DNA of 64,000 bases, from NCBI RefSeq assembly GCF_002838065.1, contig NZ_PIZU01000015.1, forward strand, positions 1 to 64,000, in the 5' to 3' direction. Within the stretch, counting starts at the first letter, position 1. The number at the start of each line of letters is the position of its first letter. The notes under the pieces were generated by a model. That model saw only the letters and a list, made by a program, of their open reading frames with translations, ran no database searches and was not told the DNA's origin. The position numbers were made by a program, and so were the translations under genes. Source of the stretch: Mycobacterium hubeiense (GTDB lineage Bacteria; Actinomycetota; Actinomycetes; Mycobacteriales; Mycobacteriaceae). Positions 1 through 7,490 of the stretch are shown in pieces.

Positions 1-730
1 AGGGGGCGGGTGCCTCAACCCAGGTTGGCAGAGAGGGCAATCGCGGTTCGTAAGACGGATCATCCGACTTACGTTGGTCCTCAATCGTCTGAATGCGGTT
101 GAGATCCTCAAGCAGTGGCTTCAGGAGACCTGGATCAAGCGGGACGTCCCTATTAGAGGACTCGTGTTCTAAATAGTGCTCCAGCTCTTCGGACTCTGTG
201 TAGACACGTTCTGACGCGTCGCTTGCTAGAACACCGTCGAAGTCAAACGCGACTCGAAGCGACAAATCATCGGGATCATAGGTAGCAGATGACGGTAGTA
301 CATGGCCGGCTGGTAAACCCGCAGCGATAGCGGTATCTACATCCGACCGATTGCCTGACAGGAACAGCGACATGCTGAACGCATTAATGTAATCGTAGGG
401 GGCCCGCCCCTGGGTGAAGACAGCACGGCTGATCGGCAAGTCATGTGCCTGCACTGAACGCATCACCCTGAGCCCAGTCATCGGGTCGTTGTGCGACAGA
501 ATGATCACCTCGACTAGCGGATCACCAGGCCTTAGGTCGTTTAGGCTGAGCAAGCGCTGAATGAATGGGAAAGCCACGCCAGCGTTCAAGGTGTTGTCGA
601 TACGCTCGTCTTGATAGGCCCGATACTTGGCCTCGCCATGCTCGCGGAAGTACGCATCCGATTCTGCTAGGTCGAAAAGCGCGCTTGACGCAACGCCAAC
701 TACGAGCCGATCGTCAAGTTGGTAGGCCAT
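1..730 (-). CDS. 5'-nucleotidase, cytosolic cN-I family (partial, C-terminus beyond window edge)
   Basis: About 243 N-terminal residues can be read before the gene leaves the window. It begins MAYQLDDRLVVGVASSALF, then has the family-type stretches LSHNDPMTGLRVM and FTQGRAPYDYIN, and near residue 170 a HAD-type aspartate motif, AFDFDGVL. This matches the PF06189 cytosolic 5'-nucleotidase family, which removes the phosphate from nucleoside monophosphates; members are about 300 residues long, so the end is missing here. The ATG overlaps the hsdS stop by 17 nt and has GGGAG upstream, so it is very probably translated as the fourth gene of the restriction-modification operon. Base composition is unlike the core genome: 29 of 60 bases at 241-300 are G or C. 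A defence role is inference; a simple nucleotide-salvage passenger is the alternative. Confidence 0.82.
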   Translation of the reverse strand, partial: MAYQLDDRLVVGVASSALFDLAESDAYFREHGEAKYRAYQDERIDNTLNAGVAFPFIQRLLSLNDLRPGDPLVEVIILSHNDPMTGLRVMRSVQAHDLPISRAVFTQGRAPYDYINAFSMSLFLSGNRSDVDTAIAAGLPAGHVLPSSATYDPDDLSLRVAFDFDGVLASDASERVYTESEELEHYLEHESSNRDVPLDPGLLKPLLEDLNRIQTIEDQRKSDDPSYEPRLPSLPTWVEAPAP

Positions 731-1919
731 CTAGACCACGCTCCCAAACGACATCATCCGCACTTCGAACTGTGATCTTCCCCGACATGAGGAGCGGCAA
801 GAGATCATCCCGCGTAGCGGCCAAGCTAAGGTTCTCCTGCTCTGCAGCAAGTGCACGCAGCCACAATCCACTCATAACCGCTTCGATACGACCGACTTCC
901 TCGTTGTTAGGGATCGTCACGGCCTCATCAAGGTGATGACGCTGAATGTGTCCCATAGTGGTCGCCTTGTCGCTAGCAATCGCCTTGAAATCACCAAGTT
1001 TTGCACGGAGCGCCTGATTCACTAGCCAAACCGGATATCCAGCATTCGGAACAACTTTGAAGATGTGTTGGTTGACAATCGCCTCTGGCCGGAACCAACG
1101 CGCGACGGTCAGCGACCCCGACCAAGCGAATAGGAGATCTCCGGGCCGAACTAGGTGCTCGTCTGAGACATCGATATCGCTGTAGACGGTCGACCTGCCG
1201 ATACCCGAGTTTAGCTCTGCGATTCGCACTACCACTCGGCCATGCCCAGACGCCCCTTTCGTGAATGCTTTGCCGTTCACGAAGGACGCCAGCGCTGAGA
1301 GCGGGACGCACTGTCCTTCTAGCGTCGACCGCTGCCACAGCAGCTCGGCCAATTCGTCGGCGGCTGCACGAATGCGCTCATTCGCTGCGATCTTGTCATC
1401 GAGGGCACTGAGCACCTTGGCAATGGCTCGCTGCTCTTCAATCTCCGGAAGATCAATTGTCATTGAGCGCTGGTCAGACAAGCTGACGTACGGGGCCATA
1501 TCTGTCTGGCCTTTGAGTACATCGAGTTGCCTTGTGAAGTTGGCAGAACCCATAACGTACCGAAGGAATCGTTGGTCTAGCACGTTCCGGTCAAGCGAGC
1601 GCCAGAAGGTCGTCTGTGGTGAGCACACAAAATCCGGCGCGTCGACGGGCGCGACGGCGATGCGTCCAACCGTTCCCTTGTGCGAGAGAATAACGTCGCC
1701 TGGGGCGCCGATACCTTTGCGGATACGCGCCCTGGCGGTGGCATTGATCTTGCCCGCACCCGAAAAGTCCACGACCCCACTGGACATATCAGCCGCACGA
1801 ATGAACGGAACTCCTACTGCTACGAACTCATCGGGGCGCGGGCGGTACTCCCCATGATTGCCGTCTTCGACGAGCAACACCCCTTGCGCGACAAGGTCCG
1901 CAACAACGTGCTCGGTCAT
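714..1919 (-). CDS. hsdS: Type I restriction-modification specificity subunit HsdS
   Basis: This 401-residue protein chooses the DNA target for the HsdM methyltransferase. Two target-recognition halves are visible. The first (about residues 1-160) contains GDVILSHKGTVGRIAV. The second (about 205-350) contains GKAFTKGAS and PGDLLFAWSGS. Each is followed by a helical spacer: EEQRAIAKVLSALDDKI after the first, and a leucine-rich helix ending in DDLLPLLMSGKI after the second. The length is usual for HsdS. Its start overlaps the hsdM stop by ATGA and its stop overlaps the nucleotidase start by 17 nt, so translation of all three looks coupled. The DNA is less G+C-rich than the core genes to the right, as expected for an exchanged specificity gene. 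The recognised sequence cannot be read from the protein. Confidence 0.93.
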   Translation of the reverse strand: MTEHVVADLVAQGVLLVEDGNHGEYRPRPDEFVAVGVPFIRAADMSSGVVDFSGAGKINATARARIRKGIGAPGDVILSHKGTVGRIAVAPVDAPDFVCSPQTTFWRSLDRNVLDQRFLRYVMGSANFTRQLDVLKGQTDMAPYVSLSDQRSMTIDLPEIEEQRAIAKVLSALDDKIAANERIRAAADELAELLWQRSTLEGQCVPLSALASFVNGKAFTKGASGHGRVVVRIAELNSGIGRSTVYSDIDVSDEHLVRPGDLLFAWSGSLTVARWFRPEAIVNQHIFKVVPNAGYPVWLVNQALRAKLGDFKAIASDKATTMGHIQRHHLDEAVTIPNNEEVGRIEAVMSGLWLRALAAEQENLSLAATRDDLLPLLMSGKITVRSADDVVWERGLDGLPT

Positions 1920-3541
1920 GACAGCTGCTCCAGTTGCCGTCGCACAACCTTCTCTAATCGCGCCGACTCGTCGAATGCTTCCAGCAGTTCCTTGGTCAAT
2001 CGCGCGATCTTCTCGTCGATCGGCTCGCCGTCGTCCTCAACGTCAGGCGAGCCGACATATCGGCCCGGCGTCAGCGCATAATCGGCAGCCTTGATCTCCG
2101 CTAGTGTCGCCGACTTGCAGAAGCCCGGAATGTCTTCGTAAGTAAGGCCTTTCGCAGCCGCAGATCTCGAACCACGCCATGCGTGGTACGTGTCGCCGAT
2201 CCGCACGATCTCCTCGTCCGTCAGCGCACGCTCGGCCCGGTCCACCATGTAACCCAGTTCGCGTGCGTCGATGAAAAGGACTTGGCCCGACCGGTCGATC
2301 GAACCCTGCTTCCCTGCCGTCTTGTCTTTGGCAAAGAACCATAGGCACACCGGGATTCCCGTGCTACGGAACAACTGAGTGGGCAAGGCCACCATGCACG
2401 ACACCAGATCGGCCTCAACGATCTGAGCGCGAATCTCGCCCTCTCCGTTTGAGTTCGACGACATCGAACCGTTGGCCATGACTACGCCGGCCTTTCCCCC
2501 CGGCGCCAACTTCGAGATGATGTGCTGAATCCACGCGTAGTTCGCGTTGTTGGCAGGCGGGACGCCGAAGCGCCAGCGTGGATCCTCCTCATTGCGCGAC
2601 CAGTGCTTGATGTTGAACGGCGGATTGGCCATCACATAGTCCATGTGCACGTCAGCGTGCTGGTCGCGCGCGAACGTGTCGCCCCACCGCGCGCCGAGGC
2701 CCTTGTTGTCGATGCCGTGAATGGCGAGGTTCATCTTCGCCATTCGCCAAGTTTCCTCGATGCTTTCCTGGCCGTAGATCGAGATGTCCTTCGGGTCGCC
2801 GTCGTGCTCGAAAATAAACTTCTCGGTCTGAACGAACATGCCGCCCGACCCGCAGCACGGGTCGTACACCCGACCCCGCGACGGTTCCAGCACCTCGACG
2901 ATCACCTTCACCACACTGGGCGGCGTAAAGAACTCCCCACCCCTCTTGCCTTCTGCGCGAGCGAAATTCCCGAGGAAGTACTCATAGACCTCGCCCATGA
3001 GATCACGGGCCCGGTGCTCACCTTGTCGACTAAAACGGGCGCTGTTGAACAAGTCGATCAGTTCGCCGAGCCGGCGTTGGTCGATGTTGTCCTTGTTGTA
3101 CAACCGCGGCAGCGTTCCAACGAGCGTGGGGTTCGCTTTCATGACCGCGTCCATAGCCTCGTCGATGAGCTGACCGATGTTCTTTTCGAGCTCACGTCCG
3201 CCTGCGGGCTTACCTTTCGCGTGCTCCGCCAAGAACTTCCAGCGCGCATTGGACGGCACCACGAATACGCCGTAGCCGTGGTACTCCTCTGGATCGTCGA
3301 TCAGATCCTCGATCTGCGACTCGTCCATGCCTTCGGCTTCCAGCTCGGCGCGTATCGCCGCACGCCGCTCGTCATACGCGTCCGAGACGTACTTGAGAAA
3401 GACCAGACCTAGAATTACGTCTTTGTACTGGCTGGCCGACAGCGAGCCGCGCAACTTGTCGGCCGCCTTCCAGAGCGTGTCCTTGAGCTCTTTCATCGTC
3501 GACGGCGCCTGCGGCTCCTGCTGCTTCTTCCTCGGAGGCAT
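1916..3541 (-). CDS. hsdM: Type I restriction-modification methyltransferase subunit HsdM
   Basis: This 541-residue N6-adenine DNA methyltransferase transfers the methyl group of S-adenosylmethionine to adenine at the site picked by HsdS. The N-terminal helical HsdM domain is visible as LWKAADKLRGSLSASQYKDV and LVFLKYVSDAYDER. The catalytic domain has the SAM-binding motif DPCCGSGGMFV, the catalytic motif NPPFN, and the downstream LPTQLFRSTGIPVCLWF. The C-terminus is helical. The gene lies 11 nt after the HTH/TRD gene (AAAGGG upstream of its ATG) and overlaps hsdS by 4 nt. All residues needed for activity appear intact, so the system should at least methylate DNA. No hsdR lies in the window. 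M. tuberculosis also carries hsdM/hsdS genes near dfrA, from memory without an hsdR. Confidence 0.96.
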   Translation of the reverse strand: MPPRKKQQEPQAPSTMKELKDTLWKAADKLRGSLSASQYKDVILGLVFLKYVSDAYDERRAAIRAELEAEGMDESQIEDLIDDPEEYHGYGVFVVPSNARWKFLAEHAKGKPAGGRELEKNIGQLIDEAMDAVMKANPTLVGTLPRLYNKDNIDQRRLGELIDLFNSARFSRQGEHRARDLMGEVYEYFLGNFARAEGKRGGEFFTPPSVVKVIVEVLEPSRGRVYDPCCGSGGMFVQTEKFIFEHDGDPKDISIYGQESIEETWRMAKMNLAIHGIDNKGLGARWGDTFARDQHADVHMDYVMANPPFNIKHWSRNEEDPRWRFGVPPANNANYAWIQHIISKLAPGGKAGVVMANGSMSSNSNGEGEIRAQIVEADLVSCMVALPTQLFRSTGIPVCLWFFAKDKTAGKQGSIDRSGQVLFIDARELGYMVDRAERALTDEEIVRIGDTYHAWRGSRSAAAKGLTYEDIPGFCKSATLAEIKAADYALTPGRYVGSPDVEDDGEPIDEKIARLTKELLEAFDESARLEKVVRRQLEQLS

Positions 3542-3552
3542 TTCGTCCCTTT

Positions 3553-5424
3553 CTATTTCACGGCCGCGACGACGCCGGGCGTGGTCGGTTCGGTATCCAA
3601 AGTCAGGGCGCCGGCGGCGACCCCGTCGATCAGAGCCTTCTTCAGTTCTTGTGCAGCGACGAGCCTTCGTCGCGTTTCACGTTCGAACTCATGTGTGCGA
3701 ACCAGCGCCTCTTCGAGCCGTCTGGCTTCATCGCGCCGCATGACCGGCACACTCCATGTCTTCCATTCGCTTCCGGCCGTGGCAATTTCATTGATCACCG
3801 TCGCGAGAACCATCGGCCCAATCTCTGCCGACTCGCGGAGCCGGATGATCCGCGCGGGAGATGCGACCATAGCGCCGCCGACCACATCCACCCACGCTTG
3901 AGGACGCGGCTTCTCGATGAAGATCACGTCACCGGGGTCGGTACGGGCCGCGCGAGGATATTTGCGCACGGCGTCGAACGGGTCGAAAGCAATCGTCCCC
4001 ACGATGTCATTCGGCAACACTGGAACCGTGCCATCCAGCGATGCATCAGCGATGTCAATTCTGCTGCCGCGCTTCACGATCAAGTGCTTGCGCTCATGAA
4101 GCTCACCCAGAGACCTGTACGTCAACTGATGGGGGCCCAGCGACGGTGCCACCAACACGTCAAGTGGGGCCAGCGGTGAGCTGGTGGTCAGGGTCGCAGC
4201 GTGCACCCGATCCAGGTGGGCCTTCGAATCGGGCTCACGCAGCCTCGGCGCACGGACTCCACGCGGTACCACCGATCCCGAGACAAGCACGTCCGCCAGC
4301 TCGATGCGCCGCGCATAGCGAAAGGCGCGACGTTCGGTCTGCGCCAGCGCGCCGGCAACATCAGCCGCGAGGTCGTTGGGCTCTAGATCGTCGACTGCAC
4401 CGAGGTCGGCCACCCACGGACGTCGCGCGTTGGCACCACCGAGGCACAGCCACACCGCGAGGCTCTGGCGGTGTGCCTCGCGCCAAAGGCCGCGTGGAAG
4501 CCGAATTGCCGCAACCAAATTGCCCACGCGCAACGTCGCCGCCCGCCGTTGCTGCAGGGTTCCCGCCAGCTCGTCGGACAACACGGCGGCGGGACCCAGC
4601 AGCAGCGCCACGTCCCCGGGGCTCAACTCCAAGACAACGTCTTCGGCGCGATCAAGCGCGTCGGCCAGATCCAGGCCGACAAGCGATGACACCGAGATGC
4701 GTGGCCGCGCGGTTGATTCCCGGACGGCAACACCGCGGATAACCGCTCTGCGGCGGAGCGCCCGGGCGCTTGACACGATTTCGAGCCCACACGTGGCGGC
4801 GACATCGATCCACACAGGTGAATCGTCGGCGCATAGAACAACTGGCATCTGATGGAGATGAGTGGCGGCGGCGTCAACGATCCAACCGAGCAGCTCCACC
4901 GCACCGACGGTTAGGTCTCTGGCCTGAAGCTCGCGCTTGAGGCGCCCACGCTCGAGTCGCGCCAGGGCGTCGGGTGGGCCGAACGACGCTTCCACCAGAT
5001 CGTCGACATAGGCGAGCACCGCATCGGACGCCCGCAAACCGCGGATCTCAGTCAGCAGCGATTCATCGTCCGGGTCGAACTCCTCGGCCCGGCGAACGCG
5101 ATCGACCAATGACGTGCCCGCGAGTTCTTCGCCAGTGAGGACGTGCCAACACAACAGCGTCACCACGTCCTCCAGCGCGGCGCCCTCTGGAACTGCCACC
5201 GCCGGCGCGTCGTAGCTGTGCTCCGGATTGTTCCCGCGCCCGGTGCGGGCCAACCACTCAACGACATCATTACGTGAGAACCGCTCGAAGCCGTTCACGA
5301 TCTCCACCGGGTCCGGAAATGGCATCGACACGCCGCGCACAATCGGGCGCTTTCTCCACATGCTGACGACAGGTCGGCGTACCTTTGCAAGGTCCGCGAC
5401 GTCCTGCAACGTCAGCGTGTTCAC
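3553..5424 (-). CDS. HTH / degenerate N6-methyltransferase-like / target-recognition domain fusion protein
   Basis: The start is placed at a GTG with AAGGAGG about 6 nt upstream, giving 623 residues; longer starts lack a ribosome-binding site. Residues about 5-55 form an excisionase- or MerR-like helix-turn-helix (LTLQDVADLAKVRRPVVSMW ... FSRNDVVEWL). The middle (about 170-400) resembles an HsdM core in its later part (LVAAIRLPRGLWREAHRQS, compare LP..LF...GIP), but neither the SAM motif nor an (N/D)PP(Y/F) motif is visible, so catalysis is unlikely. The C-terminal third resembles half an HsdS: GDVIFIEKPRPQAW, then a helical spacer and ELKKALIDGVAAGAL. As first gene of the hsdM-hsdS operon it could be a sequence-specific accessory subunit, a modification decoy, or an autoregulator through the adjacent inverted repeat. 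I know no established name. Confidence 0.8.
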   Translation of the reverse strand: MNTLTLQDVADLAKVRRPVVSMWRKRPIVRGVSMPFPDPVEIVNGFERFSRNDVVEWLARTGRGNNPEHSYDAPAVAVPEGAALEDVVTLLCWHVLTGEELAGTSLVDRVRRAEEFDPDDESLLTEIRGLRASDAVLAYVDDLVEASFGPPDALARLERGRLKRELQARDLTVGAVELLGWIVDAAATHLHQMPVVLCADDSPVWIDVAATCGLEIVSSARALRRRAVIRGVAVRESTARPRISVSSLVGLDLADALDRAEDVVLELSPGDVALLLGPAAVLSDELAGTLQQRRAATLRVGNLVAAIRLPRGLWREAHRQSLAVWLCLGGANARRPWVADLGAVDDLEPNDLAADVAGALAQTERRAFRYARRIELADVLVSGSVVPRGVRAPRLREPDSKAHLDRVHAATLTTSSPLAPLDVLVAPSLGPHQLTYRSLGELHERKHLIVKRGSRIDIADASLDGTVPVLPNDIVGTIAFDPFDAVRKYPRAARTDPGDVIFIEKPRPQAWVDVVGGAMVASPARIIRLRESAEIGPMVLATVINEIATAGSEWKTWSVPVMRRDEARRLEEALVRTHEFERETRRRLVAAQELKKALIDGVAAGALTLDTEPTTPGVVAAVK

Positions 5425-5485
5425 TAGGCCTCCTTCCAGGCGTTGATCAACGGTAAGCCCAACTGCCCTTCGAAGCAATGGCATG

Positions 5486-5509
5486 CACTGATAAGCCCCC
5501 TTATCAGTG
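5486..5509. promoter_or_regulatory. Perfect inverted repeat, probable operator between divergent defence genes
   Basis: CACTGATAAG (5486-5495), four cytosines, then CTTATCAGTG (5500-5509): a perfect 10-bp inverted repeat. It lies 62 nt upstream of the HTH-fusion gene on the minus strand and about 90 nt upstream of the plus-strand coiled-coil gene, in the only divergent promoter space of this locus. It is A+T-rich relative to its surroundings. A TATAGG sequence follows at 5511-5516 and could be a -10 element on the plus strand. The obvious candidate binder is the helix-turn-helix domain of the 3553-5424 product; that link is inference. Confidence 0.55.
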
Positions 5510-5597
5510 ATATAGGTTGATTTGTTCACAACTCGGGCAGATGCTGCGTGCATCGCGCTTCCGCATCCCGCGGCAGCCACGCACCCAGGAGGCACAA

Positions 5598-6998
5598 ATG
5601 CCCGATAACAATCGACAGGCCCATTTCGACGACTCCCTGACCGGAGTGGTGATCGAACGACTCACCGTGCGCGACAAGGACGTTGCACGCGAAGCGCAGC
5701 GCTGGAGCACTGGTGAGCGCGGTCCCATCGTGGACGATCCCGAGGTCTTGGGCGCCGCGGACCTCAGCGCATTCGTCACGGAAGCCGTCAAGATCGGCTC
5801 CCATGCACTGTCTGCAGCCGGCCAGGCCCAGGACGCGCGAGCGCTGGAACGGATGATGAAAGATCTCGGCGAAAAGGCCGCCGATACCAGCACCAAGGCC
5901 GTCGAGGTCACCGAACGCGCGGTCAAGTCCGCTTCGGACGCGGTAGCCAAGGCGTCGGAGGACGCCAAGAAGGCCATCACGGACGCCGATAAGGCCACCC
6001 GCAAGGAGCTCCAGGACTCCACAAAGACGGTGGTGAGTGAGATCCGCCGGCTCTTCGGCGGCCAACACCCCGAGGTGGTGGAGCGCATGGTCCCGGTGCT
6101 CCAGAGGTTCGGAGCCGATCTGGACGCCAAGGCCAAGACGACGTTCAGCGAGTTGCACGACAAGACGGTCAAGCAGTTCGACCCGAGCGATCCGACCTCG
6201 CCGATCGCCAAGCACACCGCTGCGCTCGATGCACAGCAGCAGAAGCTCACCAAGCTGATCGCCGAGAACCACACCGACCTGACGAAGAAGGTCGACGAGG
6301 TGGTCGTCGCCTTGAGGGTTCAGGACGCAAAGAGAACCATCACTACCCGCAGCCCCGAGAAGGGGTTCGAGTACGAGGACGCGATGGGTGCCCTCCTCCA
6401 GGACATCGCGGCCGGCCTGGGTGACGAGTACACCGACACCCGCAACACGGCCGGCGTCATCTCACGCTGCCAAAAGGGCGACGGCGTTCTGACCGTCGAT
6501 GGCGGCAAGACGCAGGTAGTAGTCGAGATGACCGACTCGGCCGACCGCAAATGGGGTCCCTACTTCGACGAGGCCGAACGCAACCGCGAAGCCAACGCCT
6601 CGCTCGGGATCGTTCCAACCCCGGAGCAGAACGGTGGCCAGTCCATCCGTGTCCTGGGCACCAGGCGAATCGTGCTGGCCTTCGACCCGCATACGGACGA
6701 TCACGCGCTGCTGCGCACGGTTGTCATGCTGCTCCGCGCCAGTGCGCTGACGGCATCGAGCCGCCGTGGCGCCGAGGAAATCGCCACCGCCGAGGAGAAG
6801 ATCGACGCCGCGATCGCAGAGTTGAACAAGATCGACAAGGTGAAGAAGCTCGCCAGCTCGATCCAGAAGAACGCCAACAAGATCGAGACCGACTGCACGG
6901 GCATCAACGCCGGGATCCAACGACTGCTGACCGACGCACTCACGGCGCTGTCCGAGGTTCCTGGGGACGAACCCCACGAGCCGGCCGTCGCGTCGTGA
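5598..6998 (+). CDS. Coiled-coil protein with DUF2130-like (nuclease-fold-like) C-terminal domain
   Basis: The start is placed at ATG 5598, which has GGAGG about 6 nt upstream, giving 466 residues. Residues about 50-200 are alanine/lysine/glutamate-rich and read as long amphipathic helices (EKAADTSTKAVEVTERAV and onward), a probable coiled coil. Around 250-370 the pattern KGFEYEDAMGALLQDIA, GDEYTDTRNT, then KGDGVLTVDGGKTQVVVEMT resembles the DUF2130 family, whose core has a restriction-endonuclease-like Asp...Glu-x-Lys strand pair; here the last position is ExT, so activity is doubtful. A second helical segment closes the protein. It is transcribed divergently from the restriction-modification operon, which suggests a defence-associated job. 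The DUF2130 resemblance is by eye only, and a structural or scaffold role is possible. Confidence 0.6.
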   Translation: MPDNNRQAHFDDSLTGVVIERLTVRDKDVAREAQRWSTGERGPIVDDPEVLGAADLSAFVTEAVKIGSHALSAAGQAQDARALERMMKDLGEKAADTSTKAVEVTERAVKSASDAVAKASEDAKKAITDADKATRKELQDSTKTVVSEIRRLFGGQHPEVVERMVPVLQRFGADLDAKAKTTFSELHDKTVKQFDPSDPTSPIAKHTAALDAQQQKLTKLIAENHTDLTKKVDEVVVALRVQDAKRTITTRSPEKGFEYEDAMGALLQDIAAGLGDEYTDTRNTAGVISRCQKGDGVLTVDGGKTQVVVEMTDSADRKWGPYFDEAERNREANASLGIVPTPEQNGGQSIRVLGTRRIVLAFDPHTDDHALLRTVVMLLRASALTASSRRGAEEIATAEEKIDAAIAELNKIDKVKKLASSIQKNANKIETDCTGINAGIQRLLTDALTALSEVPGDEPHEPAVAS

Positions 6999-7202
6999 TC
7001 TGACTTGTCGGACCGCTGCTCTTTTACTGTCCTCTTCCCCCGACACCGGGTGGCGGGTGCGGAACTCAAAACCCCGCCCCCGTCACTCGGTCCACCTCAC
7101 TGCACATTTCCCCGCATAGAGGTCAGTTCGACCGCGGTAAAGTTTGCCGCGGCGCCCACCGTTCCGGGCGCGACGGCGTTCGGCTCAAGGAGGGGTGAGC
7201 CC

Positions 7203-7487
7203 TTGGATAAGGACTTGCGGGTTACCGTCGATGGTCTTTTTGCGCTGGCTGGCCGCTGCGAGACCCTCGCGGGCAGATTGGCCAGCACCACCCCGCGGGC
7301 CAACGACGGATCAGCCGAGCAGGCCAGCGCGGCGGCGGCAGTCGCGGCCCGCACCCGCGCCAGCGCGGCCGGCGCGGCGCTGGCGGCGTGGACTCAGGCG
7401 ACGGCATCCACCCTCACTGCCGCCGCGGGCGCCTACGAGCGCACCGACACCGACTCGGCCGCCGACTTAGGCACAACGGTGACCTAA
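7203..7487 (+). CDS. EspC-like type VII secretion system substrate (small helical partner)
   Basis: A TTG start at 7203 with AAGGAGG 8 nt upstream gives 94 residues; this is a much better start than in-frame codons further upstream. The protein is almost entirely helical, with a central alanine-rich turn region (residues 30-60) and W63. It ends in AYERTDTDSA, which holds the type VII export signal Tyr-x-x-x-Asp (Y78, D82). Size and layout fit the ESX secretion-associated EspC family (PF10824), whose members form helical hairpins and are exported with a partner. The partner is surely the next gene, 3 nt downstream. By analogy it would serve as the targeting chaperone of that effector. No ESX machinery genes lie in the window, so it would use a system encoded elsewhere. 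Confidence 0.72.
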   Translation: MDKDLRVTVDGLFALAGRCETLAGRLASTTPRANDGSAEQASAAAAVAARTRASAAGAALAAWTQATASTLTAAAGAYERTDTDSAADLGTTVT

Positions 7488-7490
7488 CCG

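Noticed and set aside
5425..5595. N-terminal extension of the HTH/TRD protein up to 5595
   Set aside because: It runs through the divergent promoter and palindrome; GTG 5424 has an AAGGAGG site and starts directly at the HTH.
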